Of a stretch of DNA of 64,000 nt, positions 49,140 to 61,534 are shown piece after piece. The translations under genes and the position numbers were made by a program. Under the pieces are notes generated by a model, which was not told where the DNA came from, did no database searches, and saw only the letters and a list, made by a program, of their open reading frames with translations. How positions within the stretch are numbered: the first letter of the stretch is position 1; every line of letters starts with the position of its first letter. The DNA comes from Stercorarius parasiticus. Lineage: Eukaryota > Chordata > Aves > Charadriiformes > Stercorariidae. The stretch lies in assembly GCA_013396915.1 (NCBI GenBank), contig VWZL01006771.1:2001379-2065378 (forward strand). Direction: 5' to 3'.

Positions 49140-50575
49140 CTCACCACCCTCTTTTCCCTGGGCCCTGGCTCATTGACAACACCACTGTACAGCACTTTTC
49201 CTTGTTTATTGGCGGGCTCCACTCAGGCATCTAGATTTTGAGCTTTCCCTGAGAAGAAACCTGTGTATGGGTGACAAAATAGCCTGCTCTGTGGTCCGGA
49301 GAATGCACGTTCGCACATAGCCACCACATGCCTCTGACACTGCCACAAAGATCCTGCTATCCCTGATGTGCAGTTGCTCCAGTGAGCTGCAGGCACAGGG
49401 ACCTGGCACCTGCCAGAAGATGGCACAGCAGCTCAGCACCATCTAACGTGGCTGCAGCACCAAACCATTTAAATGCCACACAAAATTCAACGGATTAAAA
49501 AGTGGCCCTTATGAAGGCCAGGGATGCCAAACGAGGATGTGGTGTACCCTGAGACACAGTTGTACCTCATGCCATACCACTCCCTGGACTCCAAAGCACA
49601 CACCATGGCAAGGCTGGCATTTCAGGGTCAGTGGGCTCAGGAACTTTCAACCTCCCTGGCCTTCAAAACTTTCAGAAGATCTAGCGGAGGGTCCATCTTT
49701 CCGGGTTTCCCCCCAGTTGCCCCCCAGTAACACAGCAGGAGAGCTCTGAGTCCAGCATTCCCAGCATTCCCCAGCTCAGGGGACTGCCTCGCTCTGCCTA
49801 CCTTTGGCTGAGGACAAAAAAGTAAGAATTTGGTCTGCTTAAAGGACAGCGTGAGACAGACAGACAAATGATCCCAAAAAACCTATGGTTGCCCTTTGTG
49901 CACCTTCCCTGTCATCATGCTGTGGACTTCTGCAGGCTCCCAGCCTCCTGTCCCCTGTGCCACCCAGCCCCAGGAAAGGTCACGTGCAGCCTCCAAGGCG
50001 CTGGCAGTCCAACAGGGAGGGCTGAGGACAGGGGGATCCAGGTGATCTGTGGACACAGCCGGGTAAAGCTTGACACTCACTCAGTCTCACGAGGCAACCT
50101 CCAGATACAGCAACAGGAAATGACCAGGTGACAGGTTGAGGCCTCTTCTTGTAGTCTCTCTCAGGTGTTTCAACAACTTCTTGCCTCCACTAAGGGTCCC
50201 CCCGGATTCATGTCATGGCAAAGGAGACACAGGTGTAATTTCCCCAAGACAGACACTCAGGGGTGGGGAGACTGGGAGGAGAGCCCAAAGTGATTAGAGC
50301 GGTCCTGACAACACACATGGTGCTGGAAACACCACAGTGCAGATGGGCAATGGCAAGCGGTGACACTTAGTGCTTTTAAAAGTCTCTAACAGGGTGTCTG
50401 AGGTAGCAGGAGGTTCTCACACCAGTCACTACATAGCAGAGACTATGGAGACACACCAGTAAAGCCCTGCGTAGCATGGGGACTTCCACACAACACTTTT
50501 CACTTGCCCCTGACAGCTCCATCTGCCTTTTTCACAACTCATCAGGAGGCTCAGGATACTCGGGCAGCCTGTGTC
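49140..50575. other. GC-richer non-coding block
   Basis: A visibly GC-richer segment with many overlapping open frames of 65-90 codons on both strands, none with a domain. CpG is moderate. It contains the CTCF-type motif at 49413-49425 and abuts a CR1 on its right. It may hold an unrecognised repeat. Confidence 0.4.
49413..49425 (+). promoter_or_regulatory. CTCF-type core motif
   Basis: CCAGAAGATGGCA matches CCASNAGRKGGCR at every position; only the less constrained fifth base differs from the stricter form. It lies inside a GC-richer segment. The motif family is established knowledge and occupancy is untested. Confidence 0.33.
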
Positions 50576-51105
50576 ACAGAATCATAAAATCATCTAGGTT
50601 GAAAGGGAGCTTTAAGATCACCAAGTCCAACCATCAATGTAACACTGACAAAACCACCACTAAACCATGTCCCTCAGCACCATGTCTACTCGTCTTTTAA
50701 ATACCTCCAGGGACAGCAATTCCACCTCTTCCCTGAGCAGCCTGTTCCAACGTTTGGTAACCCTTTCAGTGAAGAAATTTTTCCTAATAGCCAATCTAAA
50801 TCTCCCCTGGCAAAACTTGAGGCCGTTTCCTCTTGCCCTATCACCTGTTACTCGGGAGAAGAGACCGACCCCCACTTCGCTACAGCCTCCTTTCAGGTAG
50901 TTGTAGAGAGCGATAAGGTCTCCCCTCAGTCTCCATTTCTCCAGGCTGAACAACCCCAGCTCCCTCAGCCGCTCCTCATAAGACTTGTTCTCCAGACCCC
51001 TCACCAGCCTTGTTGCCTTTCTCTGGACAGGTTCCAGCACCTGTTCGGCGCAAAACCGAACATAGTATTCGAGCTGGGGCCTCACCAGTGCCGAGTTCAG
51101 GGTCA
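50576..51105 (-). mobile_element. CR1 LINE fragment (3' UTR and ORF2 C-terminal third), antisense
   Basis: The 3' octamer region, AGAATCATAAAATCATC, starts the element. ORF2 reads on the minus strand without a stop from the truncation at about 51105 to the natural stop at 50660; the open frame extends to 51121 in flanking DNA. Visible signatures include [33 protein letters not shown] and [14 protein letters not shown]. Near 51040-51060 the copy appears to lack about 18 nt (six codons) relative to the usual CR1 pattern, which keeps the frame. The catalytic domain is absent, so the fragment is inactive. Confidence 0.95.
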
Positions 51106-51574
51106 TAGCCATCCCTACCATGGTATGAAGATGCTTCTCTGTAGCTAATAGACTGTTACTTCCAGAGTGCTTCCTAAAAGTCTGGGCTCAAGAAATGAGG
51201 GCTGATGTGCCAGGATGGCTCCCTATTACGCAGTTGTGAACTTTGAATTTCATATAGGCTCCACGTACATCCGTTAGAGTATCCCTCAATCTTATGGGAT
51301 GATCAGCAGGACTCTGACAGGGTGTGTTGTGCAGATGGAGCGGAGCTCTGCACACCTGCCCTGCCCCAGCACTAACGCCGGCAGGGAGAGGGGTCTGCAG
51401 AGAGGTCTCGCAGGCAGCAGTCTGTGAGCAGCCACAACACGCAGCCACCGGCGTAACCTGCTCAGGTAGATCCTAATGAGACCGTTTGTCGGGGTGTGAA
51501 GGACATGCAGGTGAGTTTGGCAGTATTTTGTGGCAATGAGAGCACCCAGTGAGCAAACGCAATATATGTTCTTA

Positions 51575-51591
51575 CAGTGCCATCTTGTGAC
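51575..51591 (-). promoter_or_regulatory. Weak CTCF-like motif
   Basis: TGCCATCTTGTGA on the plus strand matches the reverse CTCF core at 12 of 13 positions; the last G is replaced by A. Lower confidence than the two perfect matches. Confidence 0.2.
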
Positions 51592-54055
51592 ACGCAGCGG
51601 TAAAATTTGTGCACTGACAAATACAATACACTTATTACAGCTATTTTTAAATGGGACTTATAAGCTATTTCCGATAGCATGCTACTGAAAACTAATGCAC
51701 GCAATCAGTCTGCTAATTGCTACAGGTCATTCATTACCTTTAGTTTATTCACCTGAAATTTTGAAAATCCCTGCATCACTGTAATTTTGAACATTTTTCA
51801 AATTAATTGAATGGCAATAACAAAGTCACAGAGTCTTCACGAGTGTCTGTATTCCACTTTGGACAAGGGTCAAGTCTGGGAACAATGGATAAATTTTTAA
51901 AAAGCCATGCCAATTTAAAAAGCCATGTTTGTTTTGTCTTTTGAGGGAGAAAGCTGGCAGAGTTGGAAGACTTCGAATGTCTTTCATTCACTGAAAAGGA
52001 CCTTTCAGAGTGCAGCGTTTCGCAGAAAGGATCAGGCCACTACGTTCAACCAATCTCTTGGAAGTTTATTTGGACCTTCCTAGCTGTCAGTGCTTTACTT
52101 CCAGCTCTCAGTCATGCTCTGTGTTGTTCTGATCATACACTGCTGATTTAATAGATTGAAATACAAAAACTTCCTCCTTCATGAAGTCGGGGGCATGAGT
52201 CTTAGACTGACTGCTTTCAAAATGAACACTAAAACCATAAACTGGCATTGGCTGAAGTCAAAAGAGGGACTATAACCTGGGGCTACTGCTCCTTCTGTGA
52301 CCTAAGCCATGGGAAAGCCTCTGTATCAACTTTTCAATCAGATTCAAATACCAGTGACCTATTTCAAATTTTTCATCAAAACACCAGCAACACTGGGATT
52401 TGAGGCACTTTAGATTAAAAAAATGGAGTCACTATAACAGTAATGTCAAAAAGCAGCGTATAAGATTACAAAAGCCAAAAAGATACAGCTTCCCGCAGAT
52501 GCTGACCTCCAAACTATTTTGTCGTATAGGGCTCTATTCCTGCATTATGAATTGGCCAAATTACCTGCAGAAGTAAAGTGATACACCCAAGAAACCAGAT
52601 GCTTTCATCAGTATATAGCTGGAGTTCTCTGAGTTATTAGAGACCTCCAGCTTGTAGCTGTTCTACAGCTGCTGCTGCTTCCTCTGAAGATCTTTTTGTC
52701 CATCACCAAAGAGACCTAGGGGTAAGTGAGAAAGACGGCGAGGTGAACGTGTACCGCCCCTGCCCCAGACGCTCAAGCAGAGGGAGTGAGGATTGCCGAA
52801 CAGAACTGGGGGAGGAAGCAGCATCTTGTGATAGGTGCTGACATAAAGCCCGGACTGATGAGGGCTGACCATCTATCCCTTGTTCACAGTCCCATTTGGA
52901 AGGCCAGTCTGGGCATCTTTATTTTGAGACCTAAAACTGCAGAAAACATAAATGTAAAGGAAGAAACAAAAAAGACTTCTACTTACCTCTGCATCTACAT
53001 ATCTCTGGTAATATAAATTTCAATATCCATGGTAAACTTTTTCATATTACTGACGTTTACTTGCACGAGTAATCGTAAGTGCGTTTTCTTAGCAGTTTTC
53101 TTCCGTGCTTGGGTTTGATATATAGTGCAAAAATTAAAGAGCAAGCCCACATCTATGCTTTAAAATTTCCAGCACATTTTATTGATATAATTAACTTGTA
53201 AAGTCAAGTAAATTTTTCTGACAATGTCCACCTCTCCCTGATGTGTGACTGAGTTGTATGACTCTTCATAAAATTAACATCTGTTATAATTGAGTTTAGG
53301 ATTTGTCTATTTCCACTCTTCTGGACATTTCGAAAATGCATTGGTCTCTTGACGTCATTTGACCGCAAAATAAGGAATATATTGTCACATACAAAATCCT
53401 GAACTTTCGATAGACAGTTCGATTCTCTAAATGAGAAAATTGTATTCAAACTTGATATATGGTATTCAGCTCACCTAACTCCAGACATCAACAGTGTAGA
53501 CATTTACAGCTAAACAAGTCGCTCCAATGTCTTTTTATAGTGAATTAAGAGGTGTTTTGGGATGATGTTCTTCTGATCTACTTTAGTTATCTACCTGGAG
53601 AATAAGATGAATTTATACATATTGACAAAAGTAACTGCTTCTCCACTGACTAGGGTAACTAGCTCAAATGTAAACCTATCTTTGGTTAGATTAATGCCAC
53701 CCTCTTTGTAAAGAGGCGATAACAATGCATTAATAAGTATCAAATTAAAAGACAATTCTCAGACTTCTTTTTAGAAGTAACATTATTCCATTTTTTCAGG
53801 GTATGTTGCAAGTCTTATATTATCTAAATTGGTTTAAGTCTGATACACAGCACAGACACCCTCCCAAAGCCTTCCCTAAAGCTTAATTCTGTAACCGACA
53901 ACCACTAACGACAGTCGCTGCACAGTCTATACCATTTGCCTGCATCTCAGCTAACTCAGAAATTTGTTTGCACGGTGTGATACTGGCTTCAGTAGAGTAG
54001 GTGAAACGTCTACCAAATATTTCTGTTTCTTAATGGAGAACTGTCTCCTGTAGGT

Positions 54056-54075
54056 GGGAGGGGAAGGGGGAAGGG
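54056..54075 (+). other. G-quadruplex motif
   Basis: G runs of 3, 4, 5 and 3 are separated by A, AA and AA. No gene or promoter is visible nearby. Confidence 0.55.
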
Positions 54076-55470
54076 AATCTTTTCCTCACTCTTTGGGGAG
54101 AACGAGGTTCAAGCAAATAAATGGTTGAAAAAATAGTTCAGTCTCCTCTTGTTCTACTAGTAGATCTTGAGTATACTACAAATATCGTTAGAATTTCACA
54201 GGGTTTTCAACAATATTGACTGGTTCACAGAGAAGTATTTAGAAACTCCTGCAGAAATGTTCTGCCATAATATAATCACAGTATCAGAGTCCAGCTGTGC
54301 AGTATAGTGGCTTTATAGGAATAAAAGGTTTAGACTTTACTGAATGTTTAAAAAAAAAAAGCTTGAAAAATTCCAACACCAGAAACAGGTTTTGGTTTTT
54401 TTTACTAGAAACTTCTTTACTTAAAAAAAAAAAAATCACCAACCTTCATCTGCCATTGTAATTAAGCTAAAATTGTTGCAATATTATGATCCTCATCTAA
54501 AAAATGATCAAAATTGTCCTCACAATTTGTACAGCACAATGGTAATTGTTTTGCCCTCACAGTATTAGACATCTGGTGCTTAAATTCATTTTATTAACAC
54601 CACCTACCTTTATTGATTTTCTCTGTGGCACCTTTTGACCAACATTACGAAAGTTAAGCAAACTTAATGAATTTAGTTTCACTTCTCACTTACAAAATTA
54701 AATCAAAATACTGACCAGATTCTAGAGACTGAGAAACTGAAGCACTAGTGTTCCATCCTTACAAGAAAAAACTTGAGTTCCCATACTGAGCTATGGAGTC
54801 AAGTTAAATAACTCAAGGTAACACTGAAGTCCAGACCGTTTGCAACCCTGACATGAGTTGGCAGGTCAAAATAAGCTCTTAGGTACAGCTTTTACTTAAT
54901 GTACTAACTGATGGGAAAACTAAAAACAGAGTTCAGCTTTCAATTGAATTTAATTGCATCTGAGTTGACTCAATTAGGTAAAGCTGAAAACAATTTTTTC
55001 CCCGAAAAAGATGCAGCCAGAGTTGTTAAAAAAATGACATTTGTGATGTCTTTAGTATCTACAACTCAAGTTCAAGTCACTTGACACAATAGCGCTCAGC
55101 AGCCTAAAAAAGATTAGCTGAAAATATAAGACACAATTAAGAAGATTCTGCCCAATTTCCTGAAATCCAGCTTTTGCCTTAACTGTGTGAAGCTGGCACG
55201 GTACTGCACCTGCTGAAAGTTTTCAGCCGAGTGCTATTTAAAAAAGAAATCAATAACTGAACTGCTGATTATGAGAAAAACATGGTCTCCTCTAATCTTT
55301 GAACAGCCTATTTTCCTTCCAGTGCACATGCCATTATCTCAGTAGTGCTAATGGGATTTGGAACCATGTGTCCAGAGACCATGCCTGTCTCTGGGACCTC
55401 TCTGAGAGATACGGAGCATTTGCAATTCTCATTGACCTTAACAAGACAAGTTTTAGGTCTTAAACACAGC

Positions 55471-55495
55471 TTTTTTTTTTTTGCTTTTTTTTTTT
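55471..55495. repeat. Double T homopolymer
   Basis: T12 (55471-55482), GC, then T11 (55485-55495), ending TTTTCAGGT. It resembles a splice acceptor tract but nothing exon-like follows. Confidence 0.85.
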
Positions 55496-58400
55496 CAGGT
55501 TACATATAGTAGTGTTATGGCAGAAAATCTGGACTGTGAAAAAGAAAGTGGAAGCTTTTAAAAAGAGATCTGAGCTAGGTCTGTACATATGCAAGTAGTC
55601 ACACTGACATAGAGATTGCACTATCAGGCAGCGCTAGAGAAGAAAAAGAACAAAATTAAATTACATTAAAAAAGAAATAATAAAAATCCTCTGAAAAATC
55701 ATCAGTAACAAGTTTTATGCATTTTTTAATTTTTATTTCTTCACATTTTCTTCGTCTTTCTTTGAGTCTCATCCAGTAAGGTCTTCCTCCCACTCCCTCC
55801 GTCTGGAATATGAATCTATCTCTTTACATACTTTCGCTACGACTTACTTTTCAACCCTGTCCCCAAAGCTCCTGAAATTTCAGTGATTAATTGAACTGAA
55901 TCTGGAACGCTTCCAAGCCTACCTCGTCCTCATTGGTTTGACAATGTTCCTGTGCTCTGGTCATTAGTACAGCATGACCCTGCAGAACTAACTCAGCCAT
56001 GAAGCAAGTTAATCAGTAAATGAATAGAGTTCTTGAACAGAGAAGTTTTATCCTGAGTTCACCAAAGCAATTATGTGTTAATTAATTCTCTGCCAGGCAC
56101 AAAGTAAGACAAATATAGGAAGTATGATCTTCAGAGAAATAATTTTCTGAGGAGAAGGTCAAATCCTAAAGTGATGTAAATTGTCATAGCTTACCTTACT
56201 TGCATTGAGCCGTTACGATTTGTATCTTCCGAGGATCTGTCCCTATTATATGAGGAGTCACCATTTTATTTTTATTCTTAATCCTAATAACCAATAGGAA
56301 ATCCATGCCAGCTGAGCCTTTCTTCAAAGAAATAATGAGTTTCCTCTGAAAATTGCTTCTTAGGACTTAAATTATAAATAACAAATGTGGTATATCTCCA
56401 TTTTCTACATATACATGGATGCGTCTCATATTAGACAACATATAAATATATATCTAGAGCCTGACTGTTTTTAATGTTCAGTTCCTTACAAACTTACACA
56501 AGTAACTTACTAAAAAGAGACAACATTAAAATCCCCGGGAATATGCAGACTGACTTGAAAGCAATCTTTAGATTATATATTTTCTTATATTTGAAAAATT
56601 AACTCCTATGAGCATAACTCAAGCAGAGCATAGTTCAGCGTGCTGCACAAGCAAAACAACTTGCAAATCTCAAATGAAAAATACATCAAGAATCTGTTCT
56701 TGTTCCTACTTAAATCAGGAAGAAATTTATCATTGGCTTAAATGGGAACCAAAGCAGGTTTTACACTGAGCAACCTCTTCAGTATTTCAGAACCCATTTT
56801 TTTAAAAATGGACACCGACTGGGGTTTCCCAGCTTTCAGATGTCCCTTTTGTAACCCTTTCAAGGGATTTAATGTTCAGAGGATTCCCAAGTTTAGCCAA
56901 TAAAGTCTCAAGGCACCATTATCCCAAGTCACTTTGGAAAGAAGAGGACATCTGATCCACCAGCAGAACACTGGCTGTACACATCTCATTAATCCTATGG
57001 CTAAGAGCCTGAATAAAAATTGATCATTATCAGACATTTTTCGAAATGAAAGCATTTCATATGCTGACCATGCTAAAGGTGCTGCTCAGTATGGTTGTCT
57101 AGGCATTGTGCCTTCTCAAGAAGGAAGATGTCAAGTCTTTATGCTCCATTTCCATCGTCGCCCAGTTTCATTGCTCTTCAGTTGTGCTTTCAGTTCTGTA
57201 AACATATTTCTGTGAGAGTGAGATGAGAAAAGCATATCATCATCGGATATGCCTAAGGGTTTATGATTAATACAAGCTTCTCAAAAGTGTAACACTGAAA
57301 AGTCTTCACTGGAAAATTGATTATAATTCCTCTAAGCTAAGACAAGTCAGACATCATATATCTCATCTATAATTATCCTATAAAATCTCTTGCTATCTTT
57401 CCATACTTTTTGCATTCCAGATAGCCAAACATGAACAAAATAGTAGTGACAGATGTGTCTTCTCAGAAGCTATTATTACCTCCAAGCCCACCAAAGTGCC
57501 CACAAAGGGGTACTTCTCAGCTTCTTATCTCTGCAGGACAATGGGATTCATATTGTCTGCAGACACAACAGACTGAAGAATCGCAGGTGATGCAGAAAGG
57601 TGTAATATATGCCTGTAGGCAATCATAATTAACCATCACTAGTAGTCCTGACAATATGCCTGTTGCAATTACTTGGGTTGCATGTGACCAGCTGGTTATT
57701 TTACCACTCCTGGTGATATTCAACGTGTAATATTTATCAAACACTGTTCTTCATCTTTCAGTTGTGATTAATCTCTTGCTGAAGGACAGCGTTTCTTAAG
57801 GAAAATGGGATGTTCTGAATTTTAAAGAACACAGAGAACGTTTTTAAAAAATTAAGTACCCAAATGCCCTATTGCATCTCTAGATACCACAGATTTTTGT
57901 GCAGGGTAGGTAACTGCATCTACAGACAGATGTATGACTGATCATTAAATCTACAAATACTCACTGCGTGCTGAAACAAAGTGCCAGCACAGGGAAAGTT
58001 TTACAGACACAGGCAGTTCTATGTACAGCTGAGCTTCTTCCAGTGGCTTTTTGTGGAAACGTGGATCTGGATCATCTAATAAAGGATTCTGCAGACTCTC
58101 CTCTATCCAGCCTACCATGTATTTTCACTAAACTTGTAACAATGATTTTTTTCTCTCTCTTCCTCTCTCACACAAACAAAACGTGATTGTGTGCTTCCTT
58201 AGTAAACAAGGATGAAAACAAATGTTGGGATTCAGTTTTGTAAAGGAAAGTATGAGTAAAAGGGGAGAGGAAGTACCCTGAAAAGATTTGGGAAAGAAAC
58301 CATTGTACAAAAAAATAATGAAATTATAATAATAGTTTAAATATAATCCAGTAAAATACAAATAAAATCCTAAACTAAAGTCGCATGCTAAATTAGTATT

Positions 58401-60956
58401 TCTATGTACATATTGCATCTCTTCTCTTCGCCTTTTCTGTCTCTGACCCTAAAGAGAACAGAGTAAGATCTTCAGGGAGGAAAAGCATATTTCTGTACAC
58501 CCTTGCAGAATTCAGCGCAATGTGGGCCTAATCCCTTTATGGCTTTTGAGAGTTAAAATAACACATAACTCCTAGCTGTCACAGTAGTAAAGTGAACTGA
58601 AGCCAAAGAAAAGCCAAGAATATCTACAGGGACCACTGTGAATAGGAATCGACAAGTTTCTTGGAGTTCTACCTGCTAACATGTGCCAAAATTTCATGTT
58701 CCTGCTTGTTTGTAATTTGCTTAACACAAAATTACTTCCATTATTTTTTTTCCCCATAAAGTTCTGAAATGACATATCCCTTTCATGCACAGACTGGCCT
58801 GCTTTTGTGATAACAAACTGCTATGGTAAAGAAATGAAAGGCCGGGAAGATTTAGTTCCAATTTAACACGCGTCTAAGGAAAGGTAATGGGTGATTACTG
58901 AAATTCATTGTTACTTCTCTATAACCCTGTTCTGTTATCAAAACAACTAGTTTAGCTACTTGTCTATTGAGTAGGTTAAAATATGTTTTATGTTCGTTTT
59001 ACCCCTTGACCATGCCATAAACAGTCTTTCACAATATTTTTTTCAGAAGAAAATATACACGTTTCTTAAAAAAAATATGCCGAGTTTTCTCCTTTAGCAG
59101 ATGGTGAAAATAGTTCTTACCATGTTTCCTCATCCTCTTAGTTTCCTAGAAAAACATTTTGGCAAATCAAAAGGTATAAATAAAGATTCAGATGTTTATT
59201 GAACAGCACATAATTTAAATAAATCATATTTATGAATGTCTGGCTGAGCAGAATTGATTGCCAACATATACCCTTTGGGCCTGAGTTTGTTATCTGATGT
59301 TTATCTCAGACTGGAAAACACAGTGTGTGAATCATTTATCCATTTTTGTACTCTCCTTTCTCTCACTTTTTAAAATTTTCCAAATTGCTATTTAAAGTAA
59401 AAACCTCATTACTTTGAAATGTACTAGCATGCCCAACAAGTTCGGCATGTGGGAACCTGAAATAATTAAAGAACAGTAATTAACAATTAAATTAATCAAA
59501 TAAACTCTCACTATTTTCCCCATTCCCTCTCCAAATAATGGAACACAAAGAAATTCTTACATTGCAACATGCAGCTTTCAAAAATTTGGCTTTTCACCCT
59601 GTTGGAAGCAGGCTGCCCAGACCCGGACAATTCAAACTCTCCAAGCCACACTGGCAAACCCAGTAGCTGCTTCCACATTCTCACCATCACTGCTATTTTT
59701 TCCAGACGGACCTTGATTACTTTACTCCCATCCGTACTGTCGATAAGCGATCTAGTACAACATTTGCAGAGTCTGGGAGAAAAAGAGAAAAAACAATTTC
59801 AACACTGAAGGCCAAACTGTGGGACTGTCACTAATAGTAGCCTCATAGAATAAGCAATCTATAGACCTGAGAAGAAATTGCAAACGCTCTTTAACTTTCT
59901 CGTGTGCTTTCGAAGAGGGGAAAAAGAACCTAAGAGTGTACAACTACCCAAACAAGATATCAGAAATAAACCTCAAAACCACATAGTGAATGGCTTTTTA
60001 TACCTTATTTTTATAACTGCAATTGTAATGAAACTTAGTAGGAAAAACTAGTAGTCCTTTAAGATGCCCGTGCAAATAAGGTGCAGCTAGGGCTTTTAGC
60101 ATTGAATGATATGTTCATAGATGGCAAACTCATACAACCTGATGTACAGGTGTTAGTATCCACAGCAAGACTTGATTTCTTTCTCATTTACATTTTGATA
60201 TGTGTACTAAAGTGGATGGAGTACACATTCAGCAATGTCTCAGCCTATTAAAAACTTTATGTGCTGTATGATACGTACCTCTGATATGCACCAAGTCCGA
60301 AGTCCTTCTCTCTTACAAAGCTTTCATAACTGCAATTATGTATGTCTCCTTTCTCATCACCTCCTAACATTCCCCTTTATCACCTCCTGCAGTCTCTCAT
60401 TACATTATAGTTTTTATATGAATACAGTTACTAAAAGCTTCACTTTTCCCAAAATAGAATTTCTCTTTTTTCCCCTGCTTTGTTTCTGGAATACTTTTAA
60501 AAATTACTCTAGGTAAGAACATTTAAAAGAAGATCCACCTCAAAATGAATGTATTGCCATTGGCTGCAACTGTTTTAAAACTAGATAAGTGGCAATTTTC
60601 TTAAATGTTTGAATCTCCAGTCAGCAAAATTAAATCACCTTGTTCTCAGCTTCACATTCCCAAGGTAAATAGTGGCTGAAAAAAAAAAATGGTGACTATG
60701 GCAACAAATATAACCAACTTCTAAAATACATTTTCAAAAAAGATTTTTTAAAGAATTCGCTCAAAAGGCACACAGAGAACATCACCAGCAAATGCTTCCT
60801 TTGGTCCCAAACTGAGCATCTGCACAGATGGAGGAGTCAGCACTCTGATCTTTATCAAGGAGATGAGAGGAGTCACTGGTGTTTCCATTTAGCAAGGATG
60901 CTACTGAATCCCCTTCCTAATGGATTTGAGTCGTATGATGAATTATAATATCATAA

Positions 60957-60961
60957 TCTTA
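60957..60961. repeat. 5-bp target-site duplication, left copy
   Basis: TCTTA immediately precedes the LTR and pairs with TCTCA at 61530-61534 with one mismatch. Confidence 0.7.
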
Positions 60962-61529
60962 TGTACTGATTTTGACTGGGATGGAACTAATTTTCTTCAT
61001 AGCGGCTCTTCTGGTGCTCTGTTTTGGATTTGTGATGAAAATAGTGTTGATGACAGGGATGTTTTAGCTATTGCTGAGCAGTGCTTATGCAGTTGCTCCA
61101 CCAGCGAGGAGGCTGGGGGAGCACAAAATGTTGGGAGGGGACACAGCTGGGACAGCTACCCCAACTGACCACAGGGATATCTATCCCATACTGTATGACG
61201 CCGTGCTCAGCAACAAAAGCTGGGGGAAGGAGGAGGAAGGAAGAATGTTTGGAGTTAACGGCATTTGTCTTCCCAAGTCACCATTACACGTGATGGAGCT
61301 CTGCTTTCCTGGAGATGGCTGAACACCTGCCTGCCGATGGAAGTGGTGAATTAATTCCTTATTTTGCTCTTCTTGGGCCTGTAGCTTTGCTTTACCTCTT
61401 AAATTATCTTTATCTAAACCCAGGAGTTTTCTCACTTCTACCCTTTCAATTCTCTCCCCCATCCCACTGCAGGGCAGGGAGCAAACGGCTGTGTGGGACT
61501 GAGCTGCCTGCTGTGGTTAAACCACAACA
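60962..61529 (+). mobile_element. Solo LTR, avian ERVL-like family
   Basis: A 568-bp element with TG at the 5' end (TGTACTGATTTTGACTGGGA) and CA at the 3' end (GGTTAAACCACAACA). It is flanked by TCTTA (60957-60961) and TCTCA (61530-61534), a 5-bp target duplication with one mismatch; 5 bp is the length typical of class III (ERVL-type) integration. The text resembles a dispersed LTR family common in birds. No internal retroviral sequence is present on either side, so this is a solo LTR left by recombination. The TATA-like position around 61210-61220 looks degraded, and a TTAAA word lies near 61399. A 169-codon open frame starting at 61315 crosses the LTR end into unrelated DNA and is not a gene. 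Confidence 0.85.
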
Positions 61530-61534
61530 TCTCA
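61530..61534. repeat. 5-bp target-site duplication, right copy
   Basis: TCTCA immediately follows the LTR terminal CA. Confidence 0.7.

Larger units (their letters stand above)
51106..60961. other. Non-coding DNA
   Basis: Almost 10 kb of AT-rich sequence without a recognisable gene. It contains a weak CTCF-like site, a G4 motif, long T and A runs, and a 14-bp direct repeat TTTAAAAAGCCATG (51896-51909 and 51914-51927). Confidence 0.6.

Noticed and set aside
50660..51121. 153-codon open frame on the minus strand as a host gene
   Set aside because: Its sequence is the C-terminal part of CR1 ORF2, truncated and lacking the catalytic domain; its start lies in flanking DNA.
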